Source: Bacteriovoracaceae bacterium
GTDB taxonomy: Bacteria; Bdellovibrionota; Bacteriovoracia; Bacteriovoracales; Bacteriovoracaceae
Assembly (NCBI GenBank): GCA_021737405.1
Contig: JAIPEG010000029.1
Span: 1-33,415, forward strand
Direction of reading: 5' to 3'
Length of the DNA stretch: 33,415 bases
Under the pieces are notes generated by a model that saw only the letters and a list, made by a program, of their open reading frames with translations, searched no databases and was not told where the DNA came from. The position numbers were made by a program, and so were the translations under genes. How positions within the stretch are numbered: position 1 is the first letter of the stretch; every line of letters begins with the position of its first letter. Of the stretch, positions 1 through 8,191 are shown piece by piece.

Positions 1-2
1 CA

Positions 3-1367
3 AATCTCCTTAAGCCTTCTTTATCTTCAGGAAGAATAAGGGTGTTAGGTTCTACTACCCATGAGGAATATCGTAAGTTCATTGAAAAGGATTCAGCCTT
101 TAGTCGCCGTTTTCAAAAAATCGATGTTGAGGAACCCTCAATGGAAGATACTTTTAAGATCCTCCAGGGTTTAAGACCAAAATTTGAAGAGCATCACGGT
201 GTCAAATACTCTAACTCAGTCCTTAAGGCAGCGGTTGATCTTTCAAGTCGCTATATTACGGATAGAAAGAATCCTGATAAGGCCATTGATGTCATAGATG
301 AGGCCGGAGCCTACACTCAGCTTTTGGCCACAAAACGCTCTAAAATCACCAAAAAGGACGTGGAGAGCATTGTAGCCAAGTTGGCCAAGATACCAAAAAT
401 TAGTGTCGTCGGTGATGAAAAGGAAAAACTGCGAGACCTAAAGAAGAACTTGATGATGACAATTTATGGTCAAGATCAGGCGGTAGAAAAGGTGGCCGAT
501 GCCATACTTCTGTCACGAAGTGGGCTTGGAACTGAAGATAAGCCGATGGCGAGTTTTCTCTTCTCTGGTCCTACGGGTGTGGGAAAGACTGAATTGGCCC
601 GCCAATTGGCCTTTAATCTTGATAGCCACCTCGAGCGAATTGATATGTCAGAATACATGGAAAAACATGCTGTGAGTAAACTCCTAGGAGCGCCTCCCGG
701 TTATGTGGGCTTTGATCAAGGTGGACTTCTAACCGATGCCATTAAAAAGAATCCTCATTGTATTCTTCTTCTTGATGAAATTGAGAAGGCCCATCCTGAT
801 ATCTATAACGTTCTTCTCCAGGTCATGGATAATGGTCGTTTATCTGATAGTCAGGGGAGAACCACTGACTTTAGAAATGTTGTCCTCATAATGACGACAA
901 ATGCTGGTGCTAAAGAAATGGAAAGCGGAAGTATTGGATTAAGCGGTTCAATGGCAAAAGAAGCGACTCATAAGAGAGATCAGGCCATTAAAAACTTTTT
1001 TACGCCTGAATTTAGGAATCGTCTTGATGCGATTATTCACTTTAACGCTCTAGGAACTGACTTTATTGTTCAAATCGTTGAGAAGTTCCTTGCAGAGCTT
1101 GAAACTAAGCTCCTTGCAAAGAATGTTCACCTCGAAGTTGATCAAGAGGTTAAAGAATGGATGGCAGAGACAGGATATGATCCTAAAATGGGTGCCAGGC
1201 CTATTGCTCGAATTGTTGATAATCAGATCAAAAAGCCACTTTCTCAGGAGATTCTTTTTGGGGAACTTGAAAAAGGTGGAACAGTAAAAGTTGTCCTAAA
1301 AGATGATGAAGGGAAGAAGGAATTAGGGTTTGAATTCGTTAAAAATCGCGAATTAGAACCTGCTTAA
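3..1367 (+). CDS. clpA: ATP-dependent Clp protease ATP-binding subunit ClpA (3' part, 5' end outside window)
   Basis: AAA+ unfoldase that feeds substrates to ClpP. The reading frame is open to the window edge. Codons before the internal GTG at 42 encode NLLKPSLSSGRIRVLGSTT, a conserved ClpA D1 stretch, so 42 is not the real start and the N domain and D1 Walker A lie upstream. Visible in order: end of D1 with the AIDVIDEAGA sensor region; D2 Walker A GPTGVGKT (nt 567-590); Walker B ILLLDEIEK (about nt 762-788); sensor TTNAG (about nt 894-908); an IGL tripeptide (about nt 933-941) where E. coli ClpA has its ClpP-binding IGL loop; TPEFRNRLD; and the small C-terminal domain with GARPIAR. The IGL loop and the close match to ClpA in D1 favour ClpA over ClpB or ClpC. 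A strong terminator follows directly. clpS, if adjacent, would be upstream and is not visible. Confidence 0.95.
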   Translation, partial: NLLKPSLSSGRIRVLGSTTHEEYRKFIEKDSAFSRRFQKIDVEEPSMEDTFKILQGLRPKFEEHHGVKYSNSVLKAAVDLSSRYITDRKNPDKAIDVIDEAGAYTQLLATKRSKITKKDVESIVAKLAKIPKISVVGDEKEKLRDLKKNLMMTIYGQDQAVEKVADAILLSRSGLGTEDKPMASFLFSGPTGVGKTELARQLAFNLDSHLERIDMSEYMEKHAVSKLLGAPPGYVGFDQGGLLTDAIKKNPHCILLLDEIEKAHPDIYNVLLQVMDNGRLSDSQGRTTDFRNVVLIMTTNAGAKEMESGSIGLSGSMAKEATHKRDQAIKNFFTPEFRNRLDAIIHFNALGTDFIVQIVEKFLAELETKLLAKNVHLEVDQEVKEWMAETGYDPKMGARPIARIVDNQIKKPLSQEILFGELEKGGTVKVVLKDDEGKKELGFEFVKNRELEPA

Positions 1368-1392
1368 AAGTACAAATTCATAATAATTTTTT

Positions 1393-1422
1393 AGCCCTCC
1401 TTAGTAAGGAGGGCTTTTTTTT
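1393..1422 (+). terminator. Rho-independent terminator after clpA
   Basis: Stem AGCCCTCC (1393-1400) pairs with GGAGGGCT (1408-1415) across a 7-base loop, followed by an uninterrupted T run (1415-1422). It lies 25 bases after the clpA stop. Confidence 0.93.
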
Positions 1423-1791
1423 GGTAATTTTTAGAAGTATTTGCCAACAAAATAGGCCAAAAGTAGGTACATAGGTACCTTTTTTTCCCCTTATTTTTAA
1501 TAAATCTTACCTAAATTTAGGAGTGATTTTTTCCCTTTTTGATGTCTTTTAGGGATAAAAATTACTCTTTTTTTTAAGGCTAAAAAAACGCCGAACGCTA
1601 ATGTGGGTCGGAGGTTCGTGCTTTTTTAACCCGGTAGTTTAAAAAAAAACTTTAATAAAAATTAAAGAAAGTTTTAGATTGTGGCGAAAAAGAAATAAGC
1701 ATAAGCACTTGAATAAAGTCATATTTTTGTTTGCGTTAAAACAAATTTGTGTTTATTCTTTAAAAAGGTATTACATCCAGGAGGACGTCAA
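1423..1791 (+). other. Long intergenic region between clpA terminator and H1-like gene
   Basis: This is 369 bases of strongly T- and A-rich DNA with no credible ORF. It holds a second terminator-like element at 1589-1627: CGCCGAAC (1589-1596) can pair imperfectly with GTTCGTGC (1614-1621), followed by six T. Since it is about 170 bases past the clpA terminator, it could end a short untranslated RNA, but no convincing promoter was found for one. The promoter and SD of the H1-like gene occupy the last 60 bases. Confidence 0.4.
1731..1759 (+). promoter_or_regulatory. Candidate sigma70-type promoter for H1-like gene
   Basis: TTGCGT (1731-1736), a 17-base spacer and TATTCT (1754-1759). The spacing is ideal and the hexamers are mediocre. 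Predicted start near 1766 leaves a leader of about 25 bases containing AGGAGG (1779-1784). Confidence 0.4.
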
Positions 1792-2106
1792 ATGGCTGTT
1801 AAGAAAAAAGCTACTAAGAAAGTAGCAAAAAAAGTCACGAAGAAAGCTACTAAGAAAAAAGTAGCAAAGAAGACAGTAGCTAAAAAAGCTACTAAGAAGA
1901 AAGCTGCTAAGAAGAAAGTAGCGAAGAAAGCTGCGAAGAAAAAAGTAGCAAAGAAAAAAGTAGCTAAAAAAGCCACTAAGAAAGCAGCTAAGAAAGTAGC
2001 AAAAAAAGCTACTAAGAAAAAAGCAGCTAAAAAAGTAGCTAAAAAAGCCACTAAGAAAAAAGTAGCAAAAAAAGCTACTAAGAAAGTAGCGAAGAAAAAG
2101 AAATAA
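1792..2106 (+). CDS. Lysine-rich histone H1-like DNA-binding protein
   Basis: This 104-residue protein consists, after its initiator Met, only of Lys, Ala, Val and Thr. By hand count 56 residues are Lys (about 54%), arranged as KK or KKK blocks separated by AT, VA, AA or VT pairs. The pattern matches the C-terminal tail of eukaryotic histone H1 and bacterial H1-like proteins (Chlamydia Hc2, Bordetella BpH1, AlgP tails). Such tails bind nucleic acid non-specifically, so a nucleoid-compacting role is inferred. The start is ATG 1792, 7 bases after AGGAGG; an in-frame upstream start at 1747 is less likely because it would lie inside the promoter. No globular domain is present. It is monocistronic, with its own promoter and terminator. 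The DNA is a string of near-repeats, so slippage and length variation between strains are likely. Confidence 0.85.
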   Translation: MAVKKKATKKVAKKVTKKATKKKVAKKTVAKKATKKKAAKKKVAKKAAKKKVAKKKVAKKATKKAAKKVAKKATKKKAAKKVAKKATKKKVAKKATKKVAKKKK

Positions 2107-2133
2107 TCACGCTTTTATAAGTGAGATTAAGGA

Positions 2134-2160
2134 AAAGCCCTCCGCAAGGAGGGTTTTTTT
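2134..2160 (+). terminator. Rho-independent terminator after H1-like gene
   Basis: CCCTCC (2138-2143), GCAA tetraloop, GGAGGG (2148-2153), then seven T (2154-2160). Confidence 0.92.
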
Positions 2161-2510
2161 GTGCCCAAATTCCTGAATTCTTAAGCATTTAAATAAATAT
2201 TAGCTCTGTCTCACTCAAATTTAGTTCTAACTCTTAAGCACCAAAATTGACCAAAAATTCCTTAAAATAGGCGATATTTTTCATGCAAAATCAATTACTT
2301 AGGGTATGTTGTTACCTGACAATGATTGCACTTTCAGTAACTTAGAGTGTCCAGTGGTCATTAATTGGTCCTGGTCTTTATTCAGGATTATTTTTGGAAG
2401 GCCGCAGATTGGCGATGAGAAAGTTGCCAAGAATACTCAGAATTGTTACTTTGGCGCGCATCAAACTACGAGAAATTCGGCGTTATAAACCTTTTTAATG
2501 GAGACCCTTT
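2161..2510 (+). other. Intergenic region upstream of miaB
   Basis: 350 bases without a convincing gene. The 60-codon frame at 2306-2488 has no SD and no recognisable composition. A weak promoter candidate is TTGCCA (2424-2429), 17 bases, TACTTT (2447-2452). Nothing else stands out. Confidence 0.35.
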
Positions 2511-3986
2511 ATGACGACTTCTAGCGGACTTGGTTCACGCTCAAGTGAACTTCCTAAAGAGCAGTGGGTTACAAACCCAGAAACCGGTGAAAAATCAGTA
2601 AAAGTTGGAGATCTCAACTTTCCTCCTCGAAAAGTGTGGATGCACACTTTTGGCTGTCAGATGAATTATCATGATACGGAGAGAGTCTTATCTCACTTGG
2701 AGAACCTGAATTTTACTAAAACGGAAAAACAGGACGAAGCGGACCTCGTTTTATTTAACACCTGTGCCATTCGTGATTTATCTAATCAAAAGTTCTACTC
2801 AAAACTTGGGGATACTCAGCATCTGAAAAAGAAAAATCCAAACGTTAAAGTTGGCGTTGGAGGTTGTGTTGCTCAAACAGAAGGAAAAGAGCTGATTAAA
2901 AAGTATAATCATCTAGATTTCTCTTTTGGGACTGATGTTATTGATACTATCAATGAGTTGGTCTATCGCTCTTATGCCGGAGAAGATCCTTTTGCGATAA
3001 ATACTTGGGATCGAAGCCAAAACTTTTCTATTGAAACGAAGGTGACTCACGGATCTCCGCAAGCATTCGTTAATATCATTAAGGGTTGTAATAAATGTTG
3101 CAGCTATTGCATTGTTCCTTTCACTAGAGGGAAGGAAAAATCACGTCTTCTAAAAGAAGTTGTTGAGGATTGTCGCAAGCTGGTTGAATACCAAGGCATT
3201 CAGGAAATTACTCTCTTAGGGCAAAACGTTAACTCTTATGGGAAAGAAAATAATGAATCGCTGGCCGAGTTAATCGTTGAACTCGATCAGATTAATGGAC
3301 TTGAGTTGATTCGCTACACTACGAGCCATCCCTATGATGTCTCTGATGAACTGATTGAAGTGCATGGTTCGGCAAAGAAGTTGTCTCGTCATTTGCATCT
3401 ACCCGTTCAATCGGGTTCAAACACTTGTTTGGAGCGAATGTTAAGAGAATATACGGTCGAGCATTACCTAGGCCTTCTCGAAAAGTTAAGAAAGGCCAAG
3501 CCTGATATCGTTTTAAGTACAGATATTATTGCGGGTTTTGTAAATGAGACTGAAGAAGAGCATCAGGCAACGTTGGACTTATTAACGAAGGCCCAATATG
3601 ATTTTATATACTCTTATGCTTATTCTCAAAGGGCCAAGACCAGGTCTTCTCGTTGGCAGGATTCTCTTACAGATGATGTGAGAGGAAGACGCTTAAGAGA
3701 AATTCAGGCCCATCAAACAAGTATCCAGGAAAATATTCGCCAAAGTCTTGTTGGTAAGCGCTTTACTGTTCTCGTTGATGGCCATGGCTTCAAAGGTGGA
3801 GACAAAAAGTGGAAAGGGCGCACCAATTGTATGCGCATTGTTCATTTTCTCCCAGAGGTGATGGAGCAAGATCTTCAATGGCAATGGGTAGATGTAGAGG
3901 TGACCTCGGCTACGGCTTTTTCCTGTCAGGGTAAACTTCTTAAGGTTCATGGGCGAAGAATGCCTGCAGAACTTAATCGCTATTAA
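2511..3986 (+). CDS. miaB: tRNA-2-methylthio-N6-dimethylallyladenosine synthase MiaB
   Basis: Radical-SAM methylthiotransferase that converts i6A37 to ms2i6A37 in tRNAs. The N-terminal UPF0004 domain carries the three auxiliary [4Fe-4S] cysteines: C49 (FGCQMNYHD), C85 (NTCAIRD) and C119 (GGCVAQTEG). The radical-SAM CxxxCxxC is C193, C197 and C200 within GCNKCCSYC. An additional Cys (C196) stands where MiaB usually has Tyr or Phe. The C-terminal roughly 65 residues fit a TRAM RNA-binding domain. The length of 491 aa is slightly above E. coli MiaB (474) because of about 40 extra N-terminal residues before the first conserved strand. ATG 2511 follows a GGAG about 10 bases upstream. The HTFGCQMN and SGSN motifs favour MiaB over RimO or MtaB. 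It is followed by a GC-rich hairpin at 4022-4041. Confidence 0.95.
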   Translation: MTTSSGLGSRSSELPKEQWVTNPETGEKSVKVGDLNFPPRKVWMHTFGCQMNYHDTERVLSHLENLNFTKTEKQDEADLVLFNTCAIRDLSNQKFYSKLGDTQHLKKKNPNVKVGVGGCVAQTEGKELIKKYNHLDFSFGTDVIDTINELVYRSYAGEDPFAINTWDRSQNFSIETKVTHGSPQAFVNIIKGCNKCCSYCIVPFTRGKEKSRLLKEVVEDCRKLVEYQGIQEITLLGQNVNSYGKENNESLAELIVELDQINGLELIRYTTSHPYDVSDELIEVHGSAKKLSRHLHLPVQSGSNTCLERMLREYTVEHYLGLLEKLRKAKPDIVLSTDIIAGFVNETEEEHQATLDLLTKAQYDFIYSYAYSQRAKTRSSRWQDSLTDDVRGRRLREIQAHQTSIQENIRQSLVGKRFTVLVDGHGFKGGDKKWKGRTNCMRIVHFLPEVMEQDLQWQWVDVEVTSATAFSCQGKLLKVHGRRMPAELNRY

Positions 3987-4021
3987 TTTAATTCTATTTA
4001 TTTCAATAGGTTAGGGGACTT

Positions 4022-4041
4022 GGGGAGGAAAAATCCTCCCT
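4022..4041 (+). other. Strong GC hairpin between miaB and beta-barrel gene
   Basis: GGGAGGA (4023-4029), AAAA loop, TCCTCCC (4034-4040), with a further G-T wobble at 4022/4041. No T run follows, so it is not a textbook terminator. A second CCTCC (4057-4061) downstream can pair with the GGAGG SD of the next gene. Confidence 0.5.
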
Positions 4042-4083
4042 CTGCCTCTATTCGTTCCTCCCGAGTTGTAAACTTAAGGAGGT

Positions 4084-4695
4084 ATGAAGAAAGGCTTAAT
4101 ATTCCTTATATTCTTTTTCATTTTTCCAAGTGGTCACGCCCTTATTGAACTTAACGGTGAATACGGAGTCTCAACTCAGAAGTATGGCGCTAATAGAGAC
4201 AATGAAATTGAGGCAACGACCATCGGGGGATCGGTTGCCTTATATCTTTTTGATTTGACCGCAATTGAATTGAATTACTCTCAAACGGAAACAGTTACTT
4301 CTGAAACAAATGTTCTCACCATCGATTCCACTTATGACCTGATTGGTCAGGAGAATAATGTTCTCGTTTACTCATATGGTATTGGGATAAGGCAGGCCTT
4401 TGCTTCTCGAAAAGCACGTTTTCGGCCAAGCATGAGTTTGGGTTATGCTCGTCAGTTTATTAGGGACACCACACAAGCTACTTTTCGAAACAATATTACC
4501 GGCAACACCTTTATCGTGAACGATGATGTGACAAAACTGAGGGATGATTCTGTTTTTGGAAGTTTTAACTTAGAATTGAGGCTAACCAATACGGTATCAT
4601 TGAGGGGCTCAGTGAAAACTATATTCAGAGCATTTGATTTTGATAAGGCCCAAGATAATATTCGCTATCTTTTGGGCTTCTCGTGGTATCTCTAA
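4084..4695 (+). CDS. Exported outer-membrane beta-barrel-like protein
   Basis: 203 residues. An N-terminal signal peptide (MKK, then a Phe/Ile-rich core) has a likely cleavage after SGHA at residue 19. The mature part has alternating polar/hydrophobic strands (ELNGEYGVST, GSVALYLFD, AIELNYSQTE, YGIGIRQAF, SLGYARQF, FNLELRLT) and ends in FSWYL. Aromatic-rich, strand-terminated C-termini are typical of small OM barrels of the OmpA/OmpW-like type. I do not recognise a specific family. A TAA at 4075-4077 in frame excludes any longer start. The AAGGAGGT SD ends only one base before ATG 4084, unusually close. It is the first gene of a tight unit with the downstream lipoprotein and gshB. Confidence 0.75.
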   Translation: MKKGLIFLIFFFIFPSGHALIELNGEYGVSTQKYGANRDNEIEATTIGGSVALYLFDLTAIELNYSQTETVTSETNVLTIDSTYDLIGQENNVLVYSYGIGIRQAFASRKARFRPSMSLGYARQFIRDTTQATFRNNITGNTFIVNDDVTKLRDDSVFGSFNLELRLTNTVSLRGSVKTIFRAFDFDKAQDNIRYLLGFSWYL

Positions 4696-5744
4696 ATAAA
4701 TTCCTCATTATATTTTTAATCCTAGGTTGTACCTCTTGTGCAAAGGTTGGCTATTTATGGGATCAAGGATTAGGTCAGATGAGACTGCTCTCTCAGGGAA
4801 GAGCAAATCAGGAAGTCTTGGATGATCCATCAGTTTCAATTGAGATAAAAGAGAAAATTAAGCTCATTGAGAAATATAAAGATTTTTTCTATCGATACTG
4901 GTCCATGAAACCCTCAGGCATCTACTCCGAGACGACTCTTTTAAAGGGAGATGCTGTTACTTATCTTGTTATTGCTTCCCCCTTTGACAAAATAGAGGCC
5001 CGGAAACATTGCTTTCCCTTTATGGGCTGTTTTCCTTACCTTGGCTTCTTCTCTAAACAGAAGGCCCAAGACTTTGCTCGAGAGCTGGAAGAGGATCGTA
5101 TGGAGACCTATGTAAGGCCCGTATATGCTTATTCCACCTTGGGCTACTTTGAAGACAAAGTCCTTTCTAGCTTTTTTCACTATGATGATTATGGATTATC
5201 AGAGCTGATTTTTCATGAGCTCTTTCACACTTTGTTCTTCATAAAAGATGAAGTCGACTTCAATGAAGCTTTGGCCACTTATTTTGCCCGTGAAATGGCT
5301 TTAGAATATTTTGCATGGAACGATCAGCAAATTCAGGCCAAGGAGGCTCAGGAGCGACGTCAGGCTCTTATAAGTAGTGCTTTTGCCACGAATATAAAGA
5401 ATCTTAATGAAGAACTTAAAAAAAGGTCTTTTAAAACCCCAATCGAAGCTAAAACGTTTAGAGAAAGTTATTGGAAAGAGACTTTAAAACCAAATATCGA
5501 AAAAGTTTGCACTGACAATCCTGGGAAGGGATGTTTTCCTCTGAATAAGCCGTGGAATAATGCCTCTTTAGCGGCCTTTATGACCTACGAAAATAAGGGG
5601 GAGGATATAAAGTCTCTTCATAAGAGTTTAGGGATAGACTTAAAAAGTTTCTTTCTTCATTTAAAGAAATCTTACTCTAACTATAAGAAAAATAAGAAAA
5701 AACAAAGTTTTTCTGATAGTTTTCTGGAACGACCTAAGAAATAG
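4683..5744 (+). CDS. Zinc-dependent aminopeptidase-like lipoprotein (PF10023-type)
   Basis: The N-terminus MVSLNKFLIIFLILGC carries a lipobox (ILGC, lipidated C16). The protein matches the layout I know for the 'putative aminopeptidase' family PF10023: an early GYLWDQGLGQ segment near the lipid anchor, a Cys-containing hairpin (HCFPFMGCFPY, 109-119), a YSTLGYFEDK..LSSF motif (150-164), and a gluzincin site HELFH (178-182) with NEALA (194-198) supplying the third zinc ligand E195. Family knowledge predicts a periplasmic lipid-anchored metallopeptidase; the substrate is unknown. The start is GTG 4683, overlapping the barrel gene by 13 bases, with no clear SD, so translational coupling is likely. 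gshB follows after 16 bases. Confidence 0.85.
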   Translation: MVSLNKFLIIFLILGCTSCAKVGYLWDQGLGQMRLLSQGRANQEVLDDPSVSIEIKEKIKLIEKYKDFFYRYWSMKPSGIYSETTLLKGDAVTYLVIASPFDKIEARKHCFPFMGCFPYLGFFSKQKAQDFARELEEDRMETYVRPVYAYSTLGYFEDKVLSSFFHYDDYGLSELIFHELFHTLFFIKDEVDFNEALATYFAREMALEYFAWNDQQIQAKEAQERRQALISSAFATNIKNLNEELKKRSFKTPIEAKTFRESYWKETLKPNIEKVCTDNPGKGCFPLNKPWNNASLAAFMTYENKGEDIKSLHKSLGIDLKSFFLHLKKSYSNYKKNKKKQSFSDSFLERPKK

Positions 5745-5760
5745 AAACCCAGAGAGTATC

Positions 5761-6774
5761 ATGACGACCTTACCTTCATTTGAGCATATCCTTTTTATTG
5801 ACCCATTAGAGAAACTTGTCTTCAAAAAGGACAGTTCTTTGCAGCTGGCCTTAGCGCTGAAAAAGGCCAATCGAAAAGTTGGCCTCCTTTTTGAAAAAGA
5901 TTTTTACTTTTCAAACAAAGATGAGCCGATCTTCAAAATCTATGACTTCACGGGTGAATTTGTTGATGGTGGCTCTTATCTTGCTTCTTTTGATCTTGGA
6001 GAGGCCACTGATTTGAGGCTTCATGAAGATGCCATTATTCATATGAGAATAGATCCTCCCTTCGATACTCGCTATCTTCGTTATCTTTGGATGCTTAGAT
6101 CTCTTAAGGAAAAGTGGCAAATCAAGGTGATAAACGATCCGGCCGGGATAGCGGTTCATAATGAGAAAATGGTCTCATATGAGCTTGATGAGGCGGCACC
6201 AACATTTGTTGGAAGCTCTGATAGTGGTTTTAAAAAGTTCTTTGATAAGATTAAAAATGATGGGGACTATGAGGGACTTATCTTAAAACCCCTCGATCTT
6301 TTTCAAGGAATTGGCGTCGAAAAAGTTTCAAAAGACTTAAGCTTTGAAGAAGTGGCCTTGCTCTTTGAAAAAAAGAAAAGTGAGTATCATGGGCCGGTAG
6401 TGGCCCAACCATTTTTGACTGAAGTTTATGAGGGAGAGTTGCGCTCTCTCTATTTTGATGGAAAAGAGCTTGGAACAATTTTAAAAACTCCACCTAAGGG
6501 AGAGTTTCTCGCCAACATTGCTCAAGGAGCGAAGTACCACGCTGTAAAATTGGAAAACGAAGTTGCAAAAAGGTGTGAGGAGATGAGTAAAGAATTCTCT
6601 AAGCGTGGAGTGCCTTGGATTGCCTACGATATTTTAGGTGGGAAAATACAAGAAGCAAATCTCACTTGCCCAGGCCTTCTCGTTGAGGTCTCACAAGCCG
6701 TTGGGAAAAATCTTGGCTTTGATCTTGTTGAACTTATAGAAGAATATTGCCAAAAATCTACTGGTAAGTTCTAG
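5761..6774 (+). CDS. gshB: Glutathione synthase (ATP-grasp)
   Basis: Joins gamma-glutamylcysteine and glycine using ATP, in the cytoplasm. 337 aa against 316 in E. coli. Family landmarks: an N-terminal DPLEKLVFKKDSS (cf. DPIANINIKKDSS), MRIDPPFDTRY (95-105), VINDPAGIAVHNEK (123-136), LKPLD (175-179, ATP-binding Lys176), EGELRSLYFDG (224-234), and the metal/ATP-binding C-terminal YDILGG..EANLTCPG (289-305). The glycine-rich loop usually written GMGG is here FQGIG, a divergent version. ATG 5761 has a weak AGAG SD. It is the last gene of the 4084-6774 unit. The 3' end overlaps the opposing lipoprotein gene by 17 bases. A gshA partner is not in the window. Confidence 0.88.
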   Translation: MTTLPSFEHILFIDPLEKLVFKKDSSLQLALALKKANRKVGLLFEKDFYFSNKDEPIFKIYDFTGEFVDGGSYLASFDLGEATDLRLHEDAIIHMRIDPPFDTRYLRYLWMLRSLKEKWQIKVINDPAGIAVHNEKMVSYELDEAAPTFVGSSDSGFKKFFDKIKNDGDYEGLILKPLDLFQGIGVEKVSKDLSFEEVALLFEKKKSEYHGPVVAQPFLTEVYEGELRSLYFDGKELGTILKTPPKGEFLANIAQGAKYHAVKLENEVAKRCEEMSKEFSKRGVPWIAYDILGGKIQEANLTCPGLLVEVSQAVGKNLGFDLVELIEEYCQKSTGKF

Positions 6775-7540
6775 GACCAGGAATATCTTTTGTCGTATCT
6801 GTTGAAAAGTGAAGTTCAATGGCGTAGCACTCTGTTTGCCAAACGTTGTCGTACGGGCAAACTCCTGGAACATTTGGGTAACCCTGTTGCTCGTAACTTT
6901 TACAGCTCCAATCCCATTGTACATTCATGACTTCTACGACTAAAGGGTCTGATGTCGAAGGCACTTGGTATTCATGTATCTTAGAAGGGCAATTGACTGC
7001 GACGTCTCTAAATTGATGGTAATCACCAACTCCTGGTGAGCTTTGGCGAGAACGTAAAACTACCCCAACATTGAGTTTAGTAAATGGTTGGGGATTATAA
7101 GCACAGGGGATGCCCATACTATCGGTCCCTTTATTTTGGTAGCGAGGTATGACCCTTACATTAAAGCGACTATCACTAAAGAAGATATTTTGATTATAAT
7201 TTGAGGGAAGATTAGATTCCGTTGAATACACAATATTTCCCTGATTCGCTCCGTGAGCAATGATATAGGGGCTATTAAGTTTATAATAATCAATGGTCTG
7301 GCCAGAGTCGGCAACACCTTGTTCGTAACCACTGCCATTAGCACAAGTGGTAGGAGTGGGTGTTGGTGTATAACCAGGAGTAGGTGTTGGAGTTGTGTTT
7401 CCGAAAGGATTCGTAGAGGTTGCGGTGTTATTTTTTTTCGTTGCACTTTTTTGGTCACAACCCGTTAAACCAATTGTTAATGTCATAACAAAAGTAGCAA
7501 GGACCATATTTTTTAACTTTAATAAATGACAAGTTTTCAT
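6758..7540 (-). CDS. Hypothetical lipoprotein with Pro/Thr linker
   Basis: 260 residues. The signal peptide ends in a lipobox LTGC (25-28), followed by a Lys/Asn/Thr-rich tether and a PTPTP-type linker (about 50-64). The globular remainder (65-260) is rich in Tyr, Pro and Asn and has several Cys that could form disulfides. No family is recognised. ATG 7540 is preceded by AGAGGA at good spacing. It is probably a surface or periplasm-facing lipoprotein. The stop lies inside the gshB 3' end, so the two convergent transcripts overlap without a visible terminator. Confidence 0.75.
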   Translation of the reverse strand: MKTCHLLKLKNMVLATFVMTLTIGLTGCDQKSATKKNNTATSTNPFGNTTPTPTPGYTPTPTPTTCANGSGYEQGVADSGQTIDYYKLNSPYIIAHGANQGNIVYSTESNLPSNYNQNIFFSDSRFNVRVIPRYQNKGTDSMGIPCAYNPQPFTKLNVGVVLRSRQSSPGVGDYHQFRDVAVNCPSKIHEYQVPSTSDPLVVEVMNVQWDWSCKSYEQQGYPNVPGVCPYDNVWQTECYAIELHFSTDTTKDIPGPRTYQ

Positions 7541-7732
7541 GGGCGATTTTCCTCTTTCTTCACCTATCTCAGACTATTTATCGGATAATGAGAAAAATAA
7601 CTTGAGCACCAGAGTCCAACGTCGGTAAATTTTGATGCTTTAGGTTTAGGTAATAAAGGATAAGAAGTTATTATTTTCAGTAACTTAGGTCTTTGTTGAG
7701 TCTCTCAGTTGGGTTTGTTGAGGACAATAAAC

Positions 7733-7762
7733 TTGTCACCAATGGCCTCGAGCGATTAAAAT
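7733..7762 (+). promoter_or_regulatory. Promoter for sigma-like gene, predicted leaderless
   Basis: TTGTCA (7733-7738, 5 of 6 consensus), an 18-base spacer, and TAAAAT (7757-7762, 5 of 6). The transcription start expected about 7 bases after the -10 falls on or next to the GTG start at 7769, and no SD is present. Confidence 0.5.
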
Positions 7763-7768
7763 ATTTGA

Positions 7769-8191
7769 GTGGATAGTCATTTGTTGGCATTGGAAGCCTT
7801 AACTCATAAACATTACGGATTGGCCTTTATTCTTCTACCTGATGAATTGATGGCCGCTCAACTCCTTATAGACTCTATTAGCAGGCTGATCCTTTCTAAA
7901 GAGGGTGGGCTAAGTGATGATGAGTCTATCCTTGAAAAAGACTTTGTGACTCATTTAATTAGTTTGGCCCGTATTCGTCAGCAGCATTTTGCTTATAAGA
8001 GTGAAGATCCTTTTTTTAAACTCTCTTTTGATGAAAGAGCAATTCTATATCTAAGAGATAAAAGACATTATCCAGCATCTTTTGTTGCAACTGTTTTGGA
8101 GACCAGGGAAGAGAGAGTCCTGGCCTCAACTCATCAAGCACGCGCAAATTTACTAGAGAAAAATGGCCAAGAGTGGGAGAGTTCTCGTTGA
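7769..8191 (+). CDS. Small ECF sigma-factor-like protein
   Basis: 140 residues. The C-terminal part (about 84-130, from KLSFDERAILYLRDKRHY through ATVL to STHQARANLL) has the spacing and hydrophobic pattern of sigma70 region 4: an 'L..eRavl.Lr....s...iA..L..s...V.s...rAr..L' helix-turn-helix. The N-terminal 45 residues (HYGLAFILLPDELMAAQLLIDSISRLI) resemble only the start of region 2 (lA..ll.d...A.dl.q..f..l); no full region 2.3/2.4 is visible. A role in transcription initiation is therefore inference. The start is GTG 7769, with an in-frame stop just upstream, no SD, and a promoter positioned for a leaderless mRNA. It overlaps the next gene, which has an anti-sigma zinc motif. That pairing is the best support for the call. 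Confidence 0.6.
   Translation: MDSHLLALEALTHKHYGLAFILLPDELMAAQLLIDSISRLILSKEGGLSDDESILEKDFVTHLISLARIRQQHFAYKSEDPFFKLSFDERAILYLRDKRHYPASFVATVLETREERVLASTHQARANLLEKNGQEWESSR

Noticed and set aside
1788..2051. Minus-strand 87-codon hydrophobic frame opposite the H1-like gene
   Set aside because: It is the antisense of Lys/Ala repeats; no SD or promoter, and low complexity explains the open frame.
2332..2345. 14-base match TTTCAGTAACTTAG repeated at 7675-7688, both in intergenic DNA
   Set aside because: A 14-mer shared once in an AT-rich 33 kb window is expected by chance; no flanking similarity.
2306..2488. 60-codon frame between H1-like gene and miaB
   Set aside because: No SD, no protein-like composition, and overlaps the likely miaB promoter.
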